64,000 nt of DNA from Flavobacterium plurextorum (lineage in GTDB: Bacteria; Bacteroidota; Bacteroidia; Flavobacteriales; Flavobacteriaceae): the NCBI RefSeq assembly GCF_002217395.1, contig NZ_MUHD01000020.1, positions 53,840 to 117,839 of the forward strand, written 5' to 3'. The first letter of the stretch is position 1, and every line of letters begins with the position of its first letter. This document shows positions 17,108-26,429 of the stretch, in pieces. The notes beneath the pieces were generated by a model, which saw nothing but the letters and a program-made list of their open reading frames with translations, did no database searches and was not told where the DNA came from. The translations under genes were made by a program, and so were the position numbers.

Positions 17108-17887
17108 ATGAAGAAAAACATTGTACTTTTCAGCATTTTGCCTTCATTTTTACTATTATTTTCTTGTAACGATAATAAACTAACTGAAGTTGTCGAGGTT
17201 CCTCTTCCTACTAAAGAGGAAAAAATAATGATTGGGTCGCCAAATGATGTAAAGGCAGATCCAGGATCATTTGAAATGACAAAACTTCCTTTTGGATATG
17301 ACGGATTATCTCCTGCAATAAGATCATTAACTTTAGAAACTCATTATTCTAAACACTATTTAACGTACACAAATAATTTCAATAAAGAAATTGTGTCGAC
17401 TGAATACGAAAACATGCCAATTGCAGACATTCTAAAGAAATTAGATTTAAGCAACGCAAAACTTCGCCAGAATGCTGGAGGATATTACAATCATACTCTT
17501 TATTTCAACATTTTAACGCAAAAAGAGCAAACTCCAAAAGATACTCTAGCAGGATCTATTAATAAAGAGTTTGGATCTTTCAACAACTTAACGAGTCAGT
17601 TTAAAGGACAAGCTGAAAAACAATTTGGTTCTGGATGGGTTTGGCTTGTTGTTGACAGATACGGAAAATTACAAATCACTACAACTGAAGATCAGGATAA
17701 TCCTTTAATGAAAAATGCATTAATTCCAGGAACACCAATTTTAGGTATTGACTTATGGGAACATGCTTATTATTTGGACTATCAAAATAGAAAAGGTAGT
17801 TATATCGATGCTTTTTACGAACATATAAACTGGGAAAAAGTAAACGAAAATTATATTGAAGCTTTGAAAAAAGTCAAAAAAGTATAA
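17108..17887 (+). CDS. Fe/Mn superoxide dismutase, predicted lipoprotein
   Basis: A 259-residue protein with an N-terminal lipoprotein signal (lipobox LLFSC, C20), then about 35 linker residues and a complete Fe/Mn superoxide dismutase. The metal ligands fit the family: H79 (THYSKH), H129 (YYNHTLYF), D215 and H219 (DLWEHAYYLDY). The enzyme turns superoxide into oxygen and hydrogen peroxide. Its predicted place outside the inner membrane is unusual for this cytoplasmic enzyme class. Iron or manganese preference cannot be told. It ends the LUD-cdsA-psd-ACBP run, with a strong terminator at 17891. Confidence 0.92.
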   Translation: MKKNIVLFSILPSFLLLFSCNDNKLTEVVEVPLPTKEEKIMIGSPNDVKADPGSFEMTKLPFGYDGLSPAIRSLTLETHYSKHYLTYTNNFNKEIVSTEYENMPIADILKKLDLSNAKLRQNAGGYYNHTLYFNILTQKEQTPKDTLAGSINKEFGSFNNLTSQFKGQAEKQFGSGWVWLVVDRYGKLQITTTEDQDNPLMKNALIPGTPILGIDLWEHAYYLDYQNRKGSYIDAFYEHINWEKVNENYIEALKKVKKV

Positions 17888-17890
17888 CAC

Positions 17891-17928
17891 AAAAAAGCTG
17901 ATACAAATTATGTATCAGCTTTTTTTTA
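17891..17928 (+). terminator. Intrinsic terminator after the SOD gene
   Basis: The perfect stem AAGCTGATACA / TGTATCAGCTT has a 5-base loop and is flanked by A and T runs. The next gene starts only 24 bases later. Confidence 0.9.
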
Positions 17929-17951
17929 TTTACCAAAGAAATACAGAATGT

Positions 17952-19010
17952 ATGAAAGATATAGCCGTTCGTTTTACAGAAAATCCACTGCTGTCACCTT
18001 CAGATTTAACGCCAAGCAGAGAAGGACTGGAAATAACCTGCCTTTTAAATCCTGGAGTATTTCAATTTCAAAACAAAATCTGGCTCCTGATAAGAGTTGC
18101 CGAACGACCTAAACAAATCGAAAACAGCATCTCTTTTCCAATACTAACCAATAAAGGGACTATTGAAATTATTGAGATCAAAAAAGACAATCCTGAATTA
18201 ATTGCAACAGATGCAAGAGTAATAAACTATAAAGGTGCCGATTATTTAACCACACTTTCGCATCTTCGTTTATTATGCAGTGAAGATGGACGCACTTTTT
18301 ATGAGCCAAAAAACTACCCATCACTGGTTGGAGAAGGCATACTGGAGACGTTTGGAATCGAAGACTGCCGTGTTGTGTTGATTGATCAAATCTATTACCT
18401 AACTTTTACTTCTGTATCAGAAAATGGTGTTGGTGTTGGCTTACGAACTACCGTAGATTGGCAAAAATTTGAAAAACACGGTATGATATTACCTCCTCAC
18501 AATAAGGACTGCGCCATTTTTGAAGAAAAAATAAACGGCTTATTTTACGCATTACACCGTCCTAGCAGCGTTGACATTGGAGGCAATTATATTTGGATAG
18601 CTTCATCTCCAGATGGTATTCACTGGGGAAATCATCATTGCATTATCAAAACTAGAAAAGAGTATTGGGACAGCAAAAGAGTTGGCGCTGGCGCTGCACC
18701 TATAAAAACCGCAAAAGGCTGGTTAGAAATTTATCATGGAGCCAATGAAAATCATCAATATTGTTTAGGTGCTTTTTTAATGGATCTTGAAGACCCAACA
18801 AAAGTTCTCGCCAGAACAGAAGATCCAATTATGTTTCCTAAAACAAATTACGAATTAAGCGGCTTTTTTGGAAATGTTGTGTTTACAAATGGTCATGTTT
18901 TAGATCCAGATGAAGAAACACTGACAATCTATTATGGAGCTTCAGATGAGTTTGTCTGCGGTGCGAAATTTTCGATCACAGAAATCCTTTCACTTTTAAA
19001 AGATATCTAA
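17952..19010 (+). CDS. Glycoside hydrolase family 130 protein (beta-mannoside phosphorylase-like)
   Basis: A 352-residue protein with the five-bladed propeller pattern of GH130: NPLLSPSDL near the start, AERP, GIEDCRVV, SSPDGIHWG, GAGAAPIKT with W-L-E-I-Y-H-G-A, and a late VVFTNGHVLDPD. Members phosphorolyse or hydrolyse beta-mannosides. The start is set at 17952 (MKDIAVRF); the 14 upstream codons overlap the terminator and look spurious. No mannanase lies here, so the substrate is not clear. It is convergent with the GH13 gene through a shared terminator. Confidence 0.82.
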   Translation: MKDIAVRFTENPLLSPSDLTPSREGLEITCLLNPGVFQFQNKIWLLIRVAERPKQIENSISFPILTNKGTIEIIEIKKDNPELIATDARVINYKGADYLTTLSHLRLLCSEDGRTFYEPKNYPSLVGEGILETFGIEDCRVVLIDQIYYLTFTSVSENGVGVGLRTTVDWQKFEKHGMILPPHNKDCAIFEEKINGLFYALHRPSSVDIGGNYIWIASSPDGIHWGNHHCIIKTRKEYWDSKRVGAGAAPIKTAKGWLEIYHGANENHQYCLGAFLMDLEDPTKVLARTEDPIMFPKTNYELSGFFGNVVFTNGHVLDPDEETLTIYYGASDEFVCGAKFSITEILSLLKDI

Positions 19011-19058
19011 AAAGCTTGTTTGAAGAATCAGTTAATCACTTCAAACAAGCTTTTTTTT
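19009..19058. terminator. Bidirectional terminator between GH130 and GH13 genes
   Basis: The stem AAAAGCTTGTTTGAAG / CTTCAAACAAGCTTTT has a 13-base loop and flanking A/T runs. It starts at the GH130 stop codon. Confidence 0.88.
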
Positions 19059-19061
19059 ATA

Positions 19062-20933
19062 TTAAGGCAGCTCAAAAATAAATGATTCAGAAGGCATAAT
19101 TTTAATTTTAGCCTTGCCTACTCCATTTTCGACTTTTAGCAATACAGAATTTTGCTGATACAATTGATCAGTAAGTTTATACTCTCCCTCTTTTAAATTC
19201 CATTTTGCAATGACATCCGCGGGAATTTTCAATTCGAATTCACTAATTTTTTCTGAAGAAAAATTAGCAACAATGATTAGCTTTTGGTTCTCTGACCAGC
19301 GAACGTAAGAATAAAGCAATTCGTCATATCCAACATTATTTTGACGATTTTCAGATTGTATTTCTTGAAAACTTCCCATTAAAGCCGGGCTCTTAATAGA
19401 GAAATTCAATAAGCGCTTGTAAAAATCTCGCAAGTTTTTCTCTGATTCCGAAAGCTGTCCGCCGTCAAACTTGCCATCATTCATCCATTTTTGATGATTT
19501 GGAACTCCGATATAATCAAAAATAGAAGTTCTCGAACGAGTACCAAAACCTGCATTTTCGTTTCCAGCCTCTCCTACTTCCTGTCCAAAATAAATCATCG
19601 TAGGCGACGTGCTTAAAGTTGTTGAAACTACCATTAAAGGTTTTCCTCTCTCAGGCGTTCCTGCAAACTCAGGCGAAGCTAAACGCTGCTCATCATGATT
19701 GTCTAAAAAATGAAGCATATGATGCTCGATATCTGACATTCCTTTTTGAATATCTGACAATCCATCTGGAGTAGATTTTCCACGAATAATATCTTTCAAT
19801 TTATCGTAGGTTTCTACTTTATCGTATAAATAGTCCATTTTACCAAAGCGAATATAATTTCGATATTCATTCGGATTATAAACTTCTGCTAATAAAAAAG
19901 CTTTTGGATTTTTCATTTTGATGGCTGAGTTCATATAACTCCAAAATTCATACGGAACCATTTCGGCCATGTCATAACGAAAACCGTCAACACCTTTTGC
20001 TGTCCAATACAAAGCAATTGATTTGAATTTTTTCCAAGAATCAGGAACATCTTTATCCTGCCAAAATGCAAAATGTTCTTGATATGATTTCTGATCAAAT
20101 CCGGCCGGAAGTTCTGGAAAATCTTTTGAGCTGTCAGGACGAACACCATAATTCACCTTTACCGTTTCGTACCAGTCATTTTGGTCTGGTTTTACTTTAC
20201 GTGAACCATTTCCTGTCCATTTTGCAGGGTTTTCATCAAAAAAACCATCAACCATAGGATTTTTTTCTCCGTTTAACGGAATATCTCCATCAGGAATTTC
20301 AAAGTGTGTTTTTGGAATATAATAAAAATTATTATCTCTCTTGTACTCCACATTTACATCATCATCAGCACCAAAATCTTTAACGCCTTCAGGATTGTTC
20401 TTTCCTTCATATTTTCTGGCGATATGATTGGGAACAATATCAATAATTAATTTTAGACCAGCTTTATGCGTTCGGGCAATTAAGTTTTCAAATTCCTGAA
20501 GTCTATTTGCTGGATTTACTGCCAAATCTGGATTTACATTATAATAATCTTTAACCGCATAAGGTGATCCCGCACGACCTTTTACTACCTCAGGATCATC
20601 ATTTGAAATTCCGTATGCGGTATAATCTCCAACCAACGCATGATGTGGAACGCCGGTATACCAAATGTAAGTAACTCCTAAATCTTTAATTTCGTTAAGT
20701 GCTTTGTCAGTAAAATCATTAAACTTCCCTACTCCATTCTCTTCAATTGTTCCCCAAGGTTTATTGGTTTTATTTTTATTGCCAAACAATCGGGTAAAAA
20801 CCTGATACACTACAATTTTATACTCTTTTGAATTTTCTTCTTTTACTTCACTCATTTTTAAATCTTTTGTTTTACAGCCCGAAAACAAAATTGTTACGGC
20901 TGTTCCAACAGCAAATAATTTACTTTTTATCAT
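19062..20933 (-). CDS. GH13 alpha-amylase family lipoprotein
   Basis: A 623-residue glycoside hydrolase with a lipoprotein signal (lipobox LFSGC, C20). The GH13 regions are present: DIVPNH, DGFRYDMAE (nucleophile Asp), AFLLAEVYNP (acid/base Glu) and HFLDNHDEQR (transition-state Asp). A C-terminal beta-sandwich of about 90 residues follows. It cleaves alpha-1,4 glucans, probably at the outer membrane or periplasm. No SusC/SusD pair adjoins it, so it is not part of a full starch utilisation locus here. Cyclomaltodextrinase or neopullulanase activity is equally possible. Confidence 0.93.
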   Translation of the reverse strand: MIKSKLFAVGTAVTILFSGCKTKDLKMSEVKEENSKEYKIVVYQVFTRLFGNKNKTNKPWGTIEENGVGKFNDFTDKALNEIKDLGVTYIWYTGVPHHALVGDYTAYGISNDDPEVVKGRAGSPYAVKDYYNVNPDLAVNPANRLQEFENLIARTHKAGLKLIIDIVPNHIARKYEGKNNPEGVKDFGADDDVNVEYKRDNNFYYIPKTHFEIPDGDIPLNGEKNPMVDGFFDENPAKWTGNGSRKVKPDQNDWYETVKVNYGVRPDSSKDFPELPAGFDQKSYQEHFAFWQDKDVPDSWKKFKSIALYWTAKGVDGFRYDMAEMVPYEFWSYMNSAIKMKNPKAFLLAEVYNPNEYRNYIRFGKMDYLYDKVETYDKLKDIIRGKSTPDGLSDIQKGMSDIEHHMLHFLDNHDEQRLASPEFAGTPERGKPLMVVSTTLSTSPTMIYFGQEVGEAGNENAGFGTRSRTSIFDYIGVPNHQKWMNDGKFDGGQLSESEKNLRDFYKRLLNFSIKSPALMGSFQEIQSENRQNNVGYDELLYSYVRWSENQKLIIVANFSSEKISEFELKIPADVIAKWNLKEGEYKLTDQLYQQNSVLLKVENGVGKAKIKIMPSESFIFELP

Positions 20934-21308
20934 ATTTTTAAATCTAAGACATACTTTCTTGAACTAGAAACTTAAATCCTAATCCAAAAACTAATTCCTA
21001 AATTTAGTTTATTTTCTACACCCCAAAGAACACAAATTTTGATTTACACTTTTTAACTTCAAAAATGCATCACTACAACGTGAGAGTTAAACATTTTGTT
21101 GATAAATTACAGGAGAAGGTTCAAAGTTGCAAAAGTTTAAAGAAGCAAAGGTTTAAAATAAGTAAAAAAAATGAACTATGTTTCAAATATAAACTTTGAA
21201 CCTTTGCTTCATTGAACCTCTGAACCTAAAAATAAACATTTATAAATTAATGCTAATAACAATATAAGGTTGTAACCTTTTTCATAAATTTGACAAAAAT
21301 TTAATCAC
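20934..21308. other. Divergent intergenic region with an inverted array of 8-bp words
   Basis: 375 bases between the GH13 gene and the OstA-like gene. Positions 21113-21232 hold a left half of GTTCAAAG/GCAAAGG words and a right half of the complement (GAACCTTTGCTTCATTG, AACCTCTGAACC), with a period near 8, able to form a long hairpin. A TAAATTTG -7 element for the OstA-like gene is at 21285-21292. I see no gene in it. Confidence 0.6.
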
Positions 21309-22991
21309 TTGAAGAAATTACTCTTTATTATATCTTGTCTGCTTTTATTAAGCATACAATTCATTTCTGCACAAGCTTCAAAAACTGCTCAGGCACCAAA
21401 AAAAATTAACATAGAGCATTCTGATTTCTTAGATGTTGATCAAGTTTTAGTACCTGACGGAATTTTACTAACTGGAAATGTAAAGGTAAATCATGATGGC
21501 GTTGTTCTTACTTGCAACAAAGCCTACTTTTTTCAAAAAGAAAATTATCTAAAAGCCTTCGGAAATGTACAACTGGTTCAAGGCGATACTTTGTTTCTAA
21601 ACAGTAAATATGCAGAGTACAGCGGAAATATCAAAAAAGCATTCGCAACAGGAAACGCTGTAATGACTTCGCCAGATGCAACTTTACAAACAGACACTAT
21701 CAATTTTGATAGAAATGTTCAAGAGGTTTTTTATAATACCAAAGGTACAATCATCAACAAAGACAATACATTAGTCAGTAAATCTGGGAAATATTTTGTG
21801 GCAGAGAAAAAATTTCAGTTTTTAACTGCGGTTACTCTTACCAACCCAAAATATGTTGTAAAATCAAATCACTTAGATTATTACAGTAATTCGGGACACA
21901 CCTATTTACTTGGACCATCGACTATAACTAGTAAAGCCAACTATATTTATACAGAAAAAGGTTTTTATGACACCAAAAAAAACCTCGCGCATTTTCTGCG
22001 AAAATCGTATATAAAATATGATGATCGACTTATAGAAGGCGATAGTTTGTATTATAACCGAAATACTGAATTTGCATCGGCAACTCGAAATGTAAAAATC
22101 ACTGATTCTATAAATCGAGGTATTGTAAAAGGTCATTATGCCGAAGTTTATAAACTAAAAGATTCCATGTTTGTGACCAAAAGAGCTGTTGCGGTTAACT
22201 TTGTAGAAAATGACTCTGTATATATTCACGGTCAAAAACTAATGGTTACTGGAAAAGAAGGCGAACGCATTTTAAGGGCTTTTAAAAATGTACGTTTCTA
22301 CAAAACAGATATGAGCGGTAAATGTGATTCGATACATTCTAATTCTAAAACGGCTTTAACCAAACTTATTGGCAATCCAATTTTATGGAATGGCGGCAGT
22401 CAAATTACTGGTGATATTATGCATTTAATTGGCGATAATAACACTAAAAAACTAGATTCTTTAAAAGTCCTCAACAATACTTTTCTTATTTCAAAGGATA
22501 CATTAGGAACGGGCTACAATCAAGTCAAGGGACTCAATTTGTTCGGGAAATTTAAGGAAGGTAAACTTCACGATGTGGATGTTATTAAAAACACCGAAGT
22601 TGTTTATTTCATGAGGAATGACGCCAATGAATTAATTGGAATTAATAAAAATGTAAGCAGTAAAATTAATCTGATTTTAGAAAATAACGCAGTAGAAACT
22701 ATTACATTCTTTAACAGAGTCGACGGCGATATTTATCCTGAAGAAGATTTACCTGAAAATGCGCGTAAATTACGAGGTTTCGTCTGGCGCGGCGATGAAA
22801 GAATAAAATCAAAAGATGATATTTTTACTGCCGAAGATAATGAAATGAATGACAAATTAGTAAAGCAAGGAAAAGACGAGGAAGCTAAAGAGAATGTCCC
22901 AATGAAAGTCAGGAAAGAGACACGAGACTACGACAAAAAGAAACCCGCTGCAAAACCTGCTGCTAAAGAAAATAAAAAAAGCAGCAAATAA
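21309..22991 (+). CDS. OstA/LptA-like outer-membrane biogenesis protein, TTG start
   Basis: A 560-residue protein with a signal peptide (KKLLFIISCLLLLSIQFISAQ). The mature N-terminal half carries repeated beta strands of the OstA/LptA fold: GNVKVNHDGVVLTC, YLKAFGNVQLVQGDT, ATGNAVMTSPD. In the family this fold carries lipopolysaccharide across the periplasm. A lysine-rich tail follows residue 520. The start must be the TTG at 21309, because the signal peptide begins there and the next in-frame ATG is over 100 codons away. A -7 element lies at 21285-21292. Confidence 0.82.
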   Translation: MKKLLFIISCLLLLSIQFISAQASKTAQAPKKINIEHSDFLDVDQVLVPDGILLTGNVKVNHDGVVLTCNKAYFFQKENYLKAFGNVQLVQGDTLFLNSKYAEYSGNIKKAFATGNAVMTSPDATLQTDTINFDRNVQEVFYNTKGTIINKDNTLVSKSGKYFVAEKKFQFLTAVTLTNPKYVVKSNHLDYYSNSGHTYLLGPSTITSKANYIYTEKGFYDTKKNLAHFLRKSYIKYDDRLIEGDSLYYNRNTEFASATRNVKITDSINRGIVKGHYAEVYKLKDSMFVTKRAVAVNFVENDSVYIHGQKLMVTGKEGERILRAFKNVRFYKTDMSGKCDSIHSNSKTALTKLIGNPILWNGGSQITGDIMHLIGDNNTKKLDSLKVLNNTFLISKDTLGTGYNQVKGLNLFGKFKEGKLHDVDVIKNTEVVYFMRNDANELIGINKNVSSKINLILENNAVETITFFNRVDGDIYPEEDLPENARKLRGFVWRGDERIKSKDDIFTAEDNEMNDKLVKQGKDEEAKENVPMKVRKETRDYDKKKPAAKPAAKENKKSSK

Positions 22992-23029
22992 TAGTTTTCA
23001 AATTCTAAGCTTATACGGCGTTCGCAAAA

Positions 23030-23509
23030 ATGAAAATATTTCCAACAAGCAATTACAGCTTCAAAATAATTGGAGAACCAGTAGAATCTCTTGAACGTTT
23101 AAAAAGAAGAACACAAATTTCTGAGAGCTTAAGCTCAAAAATAACAGATAAGTCTTTTCTTGGAATTATTACTAACAATAGCTTTCGAATAATTTCATCT
23201 GAAATTGGAAAAGGTGCGTTCTGTGTTTTAAATGGAGAGATTAGTAATAAAAACGGAACTGTAAAAATAGAGATAAACAAAGCTTTTCAGATTTTGCTAA
23301 GCATCATTTTATGTCTGCCAATTGCAGGCCTTATTGCTCAATTACTTAGTCAAGAACCAAATTTAGCTGTTGTATTAATTGCAGCCGCGACAGTTCAAAT
23401 CCTAATGATTCGGTTTATTTTTATTGAATTAGCATTTAGACGTTTATCTAAAAGAAGTTTAAGCCGATTGAGTGATGTATTAGATATTGAGTCTATTGAA
23501 AAAATATAA
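23030..23509 (+). CDS. Unknown protein with two predicted membrane segments
   Basis: A 159-residue protein I do not recognise. The N-terminal 85 residues are soluble, with strands and a basic patch. Two hydrophobic segments follow (about 87-105 and 109-132). The C-terminus is basic. It follows the OstA-like gene by 38 bases on the same strand and may be co-transcribed. Codon use looks like that of its neighbours. Confidence 0.6.
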   Translation: MKIFPTSNYSFKIIGEPVESLERLKRRTQISESLSSKITDKSFLGIITNNSFRIISSEIGKGAFCVLNGEISNKNGTVKIEINKAFQILLSIILCLPIAGLIAQLLSQEPNLAVVLIAAATVQILMIRFIFIELAFRRLSKRSLSRLSDVLDIESIEKI

Positions 23510-23611
23510 CAAATCACAAATAGTATTTAGGTTCTAATTTTAAAGATTACATACAATTAACTTTAAGACTTTTAAACCTTAGTACCTTTGTTACTTTGAA
23601 CCTTTAAAAAA

Positions 23612-24805
23612 ATGAATCCAGATTTTATAAAATACCAAGCACAAACATCTCCATATCCATTAGGAATGGAAGTTTCGCATGCCATTGGTTCCTATATTTA
23701 CGATACAAGTAATAAAAAATATTTAGACTTTGTTGCCGGGGTTTCGGCTTGTACGCTGGGACATCAGCATCCAAGAGTCAATCAAGCCATAAAAGACCAG
23801 CTGGACAAATATTCTCATGTAATGGTTTATGGAGAATATTCGCAAAGTCCTGCTGTTCAATATTGCAAATTAATGGCTTCTCTGCTTCCAGAATCTTTAA
23901 ATAAAACCTATTTAGTAAATTCGGGTACAGAAGCAATTGAAGGTGCCTTAAAACTAGCTAAAAGAGTAACTGGACGAAGCCAGCTTATTTCTTGTCATAA
24001 CGCATATCACGGAAACACAATGGGCTCTATGAGTGTAATGGGATTTGAAGAGCGTAAACAAGCTTTTCGCCCTTTACTTCCTGATGTAGATTTTATCACT
24101 TTTAATAACGAAGCTGATTTAGAAAAAATCACAACTAGAACAGCTGCAATTTTGCTAGAAACTATTCAAGGCGGAGCTGGTTTTATTCAGCCCGAAAATA
24201 ATTTTCTGCAAAAGGTGCGCAAGCGTTGTGATGAAGTTGGTGCAATGTTTATTGTAGATGAAATTCAACCGGGATTTGGAAGAACAGGAAAGCTTTTTGG
24301 TTTTCAAAACTATGATGTTATTCCTGATATTGTGGTAATGGGAAAAGGTATGGGAGGCGGAATGCCTGTTGGAGCATTTACAGCTTCGGCTGAAAAAATG
24401 GATCTTTTAACCGAGAATCCTAAACTTGGACATATCACTACTTTTGGAGGTCATCCTGTCATTGCGTCAGCCTGTCTTGCTACTTTGCAGGAATTAACTG
24501 AAACAAATTTAATGCAGCAAACTTTAGAGAAAGAAAAACTTTTTAGATCACTTTTGGTACATCCTTTGATAAAAGAAGTAAGAGGAAAAGGATTAATGCT
24601 TGCCGCTATGACTGAAACGGCCGAAATAACCAATCAGGTCATTTTAAACTGTCAAGACAAAGGACTAATTTTATTCTGGCTGCTCTTTGAAGGATGCGCT
24701 ATAAGAATAACACCGCCATTAACTATTTCAGAAGAAGAAATAAAAGAAGGCTGTGCCATAATTTTAAATGTTATGGATGAAATATTGAAAAAGGAACAAG
24801 TCTAA
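23612..24805 (+). CDS. Class III PLP-dependent aminotransferase
   Basis: A 397-residue fold-type I aminotransferase of class III. Motifs are NSGTEAIEGALKLA, the HNAYHGNTMG loop, IVDEIQPGFGRTGK, and the PLP-binding lysine K245 in VVMGKGMGGGMPVG. The class includes acetylornithine, ornithine and related omega-aminotransferases. This version matches none of the well-characterised subgroups closely enough for a symbol, and no arginine or lysine biosynthesis genes adjoin. It is a single gene whose upstream region carries repeat words (CCTTTG). Confidence 0.88.
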   Translation: MNPDFIKYQAQTSPYPLGMEVSHAIGSYIYDTSNKKYLDFVAGVSACTLGHQHPRVNQAIKDQLDKYSHVMVYGEYSQSPAVQYCKLMASLLPESLNKTYLVNSGTEAIEGALKLAKRVTGRSQLISCHNAYHGNTMGSMSVMGFEERKQAFRPLLPDVDFITFNNEADLEKITTRTAAILLETIQGGAGFIQPENNFLQKVRKRCDEVGAMFIVDEIQPGFGRTGKLFGFQNYDVIPDIVVMGKGMGGGMPVGAFTASAEKMDLLTENPKLGHITTFGGHPVIASACLATLQELTETNLMQQTLEKEKLFRSLLVHPLIKEVRGKGLMLAAMTETAEITNQVILNCQDKGLILFWLLFEGCAIRITPPLTISEEEIKEGCAIILNVMDEILKKEQV

Positions 24806-25031
24806 TAAATAGTAAGACTTATTTCAACAGCAATTAGAACCTGTTTGACATCTCAGTTACTAAAATAATAATCAAATAATCTTTTTGTTATCAGAAGATT
24901 ATGACTAAAAACAGAATCGGAATTCTGTCCATATTGTTAATTAAATTGTTCACAACAATTAATTTTCCTTTCCCACATCAATAATATGGTTGCCTAATTT
25001 TATAACAGGCTAATTTCAAATAAAACAAAGT

Positions 25032-26429
25032 ATGCAATTAAGCAACGAAGAAGAAGATTATAACCTATCCCTATCCAAATTTGAGTCGATGTTAAAAACT
25101 AACAAAGTACTCTTTTTTGATTCTGAAGAATTTGAAGAAATCATTCTTCATTATTTAGACATAGGCAAGGCTAATTTAGCAAAAAAGGCCTTAAAACTTG
25201 CATTAGACCAACATCCAAAATCTACAGGCTTAAAATTAGTACAAGTAGAAATGCTGGTTTATGACGACAAACTTGAAATCGCTGAAAAGCTTTTAAACGA
25301 GTTATATGCGATTGAACCTAACAACGAGGAAATTTACATCCAGAAAGCCAATATTTGTTCGAAAAGAGATCAACACGAAAAAGCGGTAGAACTACTTAAA
25401 ATAGCACTGCAATATACAGATGACTATGCTGACGTGTACAACTTGATTGGAATGGAATATCTTTTTATGGATAACCTCGAAATGGCAAAAGACAACTTCA
25501 TCAAATGTCTTGAAGAAGACTTAGAAGATCAATCTGCCTTATACAATGTGGTTTATTGTTTTGAATTTTTAGATCAAAACCAAGAAGCCATTCTCTATCT
25601 TAACGAATACATTAACAAAAATCCGTACAGCGAAATTGCTTGGCATCAGCTTGGGCGTTTACATTACGGAGTAAAAGAATACGAAAATGCAATTCGCGCT
25701 TTTGATTATGCAACCTTAATCGACGATGAGTTTTTAGGTGCATTTATGGAAAAAGCCAAAGCTTACGAACGTCTAAAAAAATACAATGAAGCAATAGAAA
25801 GCTATAATCGTACAATCGAATTAGACGATGCAACTTCTTATGCTTTATTGCGTATTGGAAAATGCTACGAAAAGCTTGGAAATTCGATAAAAGCGTTACA
25901 GTATTACAATCAAACTGTACACGAAGATCCTCTTTTAGATAAAGGATGGATCGCTATTACAGATTTTTATGTTCGTCAAAAAAACTTTCAAAAGGCATTA
26001 TTTTTTGTCAACAAAGCATTAGCTATCGACAATCAAAATCGTTTGTACTGGAAGCGTTATGCAACCATAAACAAACAAATGAACTTTTTTGAAGAAGCTG
26101 AATTTGGTTATAGAAAAGCAGTAGAATTTGGAGATCATGCTTTAGATACTTGGTTATTCTGGGTCGATATTCTTCAGTTTTTAGGAGAATTTGACAGCGC
26201 AATACAAACTTTATTACAAGCTTCTGAGTATTTTCCAGAAGAAAATGAAATCGAATATCGTTTGGCAGGATTGTACTTTATGATTCAAGATAATACAAAA
26301 GCAAAATTTCATTTAAGTAATGGCTTACGCTTAAACTTCGATAATTATATTTTGATCGAAGATTTATTTCCAGTAGTTTGGACAAAAAAAACAGTTAAAA
26401 ATTATATCGAAAAACACAGAAAACAATAA
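25032..26429 (+). CDS. Tetratricopeptide-repeat protein
   Basis: A 465-residue soluble protein built almost wholly of TPR units of 34 residues (for example AEKLLNELYAIEPNNEEIY, AIRAFDYATLIDDEF, AIESYNRTIELDDATSY). About ten repeats can be traced. TPR proteins are scaffolds for protein contacts; partner and role are not known. It ends in a TAATG overlap with aroE, a pairing that I recall from other Flavobacteriia. Confidence 0.85.
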   Translation: MQLSNEEEDYNLSLSKFESMLKTNKVLFFDSEEFEEIILHYLDIGKANLAKKALKLALDQHPKSTGLKLVQVEMLVYDDKLEIAEKLLNELYAIEPNNEEIYIQKANICSKRDQHEKAVELLKIALQYTDDYADVYNLIGMEYLFMDNLEMAKDNFIKCLEEDLEDQSALYNVVYCFEFLDQNQEAILYLNEYINKNPYSEIAWHQLGRLHYGVKEYENAIRAFDYATLIDDEFLGAFMEKAKAYERLKKYNEAIESYNRTIELDDATSYALLRIGKCYEKLGNSIKALQYYNQTVHEDPLLDKGWIAITDFYVRQKNFQKALFFVNKALAIDNQNRLYWKRYATINKQMNFFEEAEFGYRKAVEFGDHALDTWLFWVDILQFLGEFDSAIQTLLQASEYFPEENEIEYRLAGLYFMIQDNTKAKFHLSNGLRLNFDNYILIEDLFPVVWTKKTVKNYIEKHRKQ

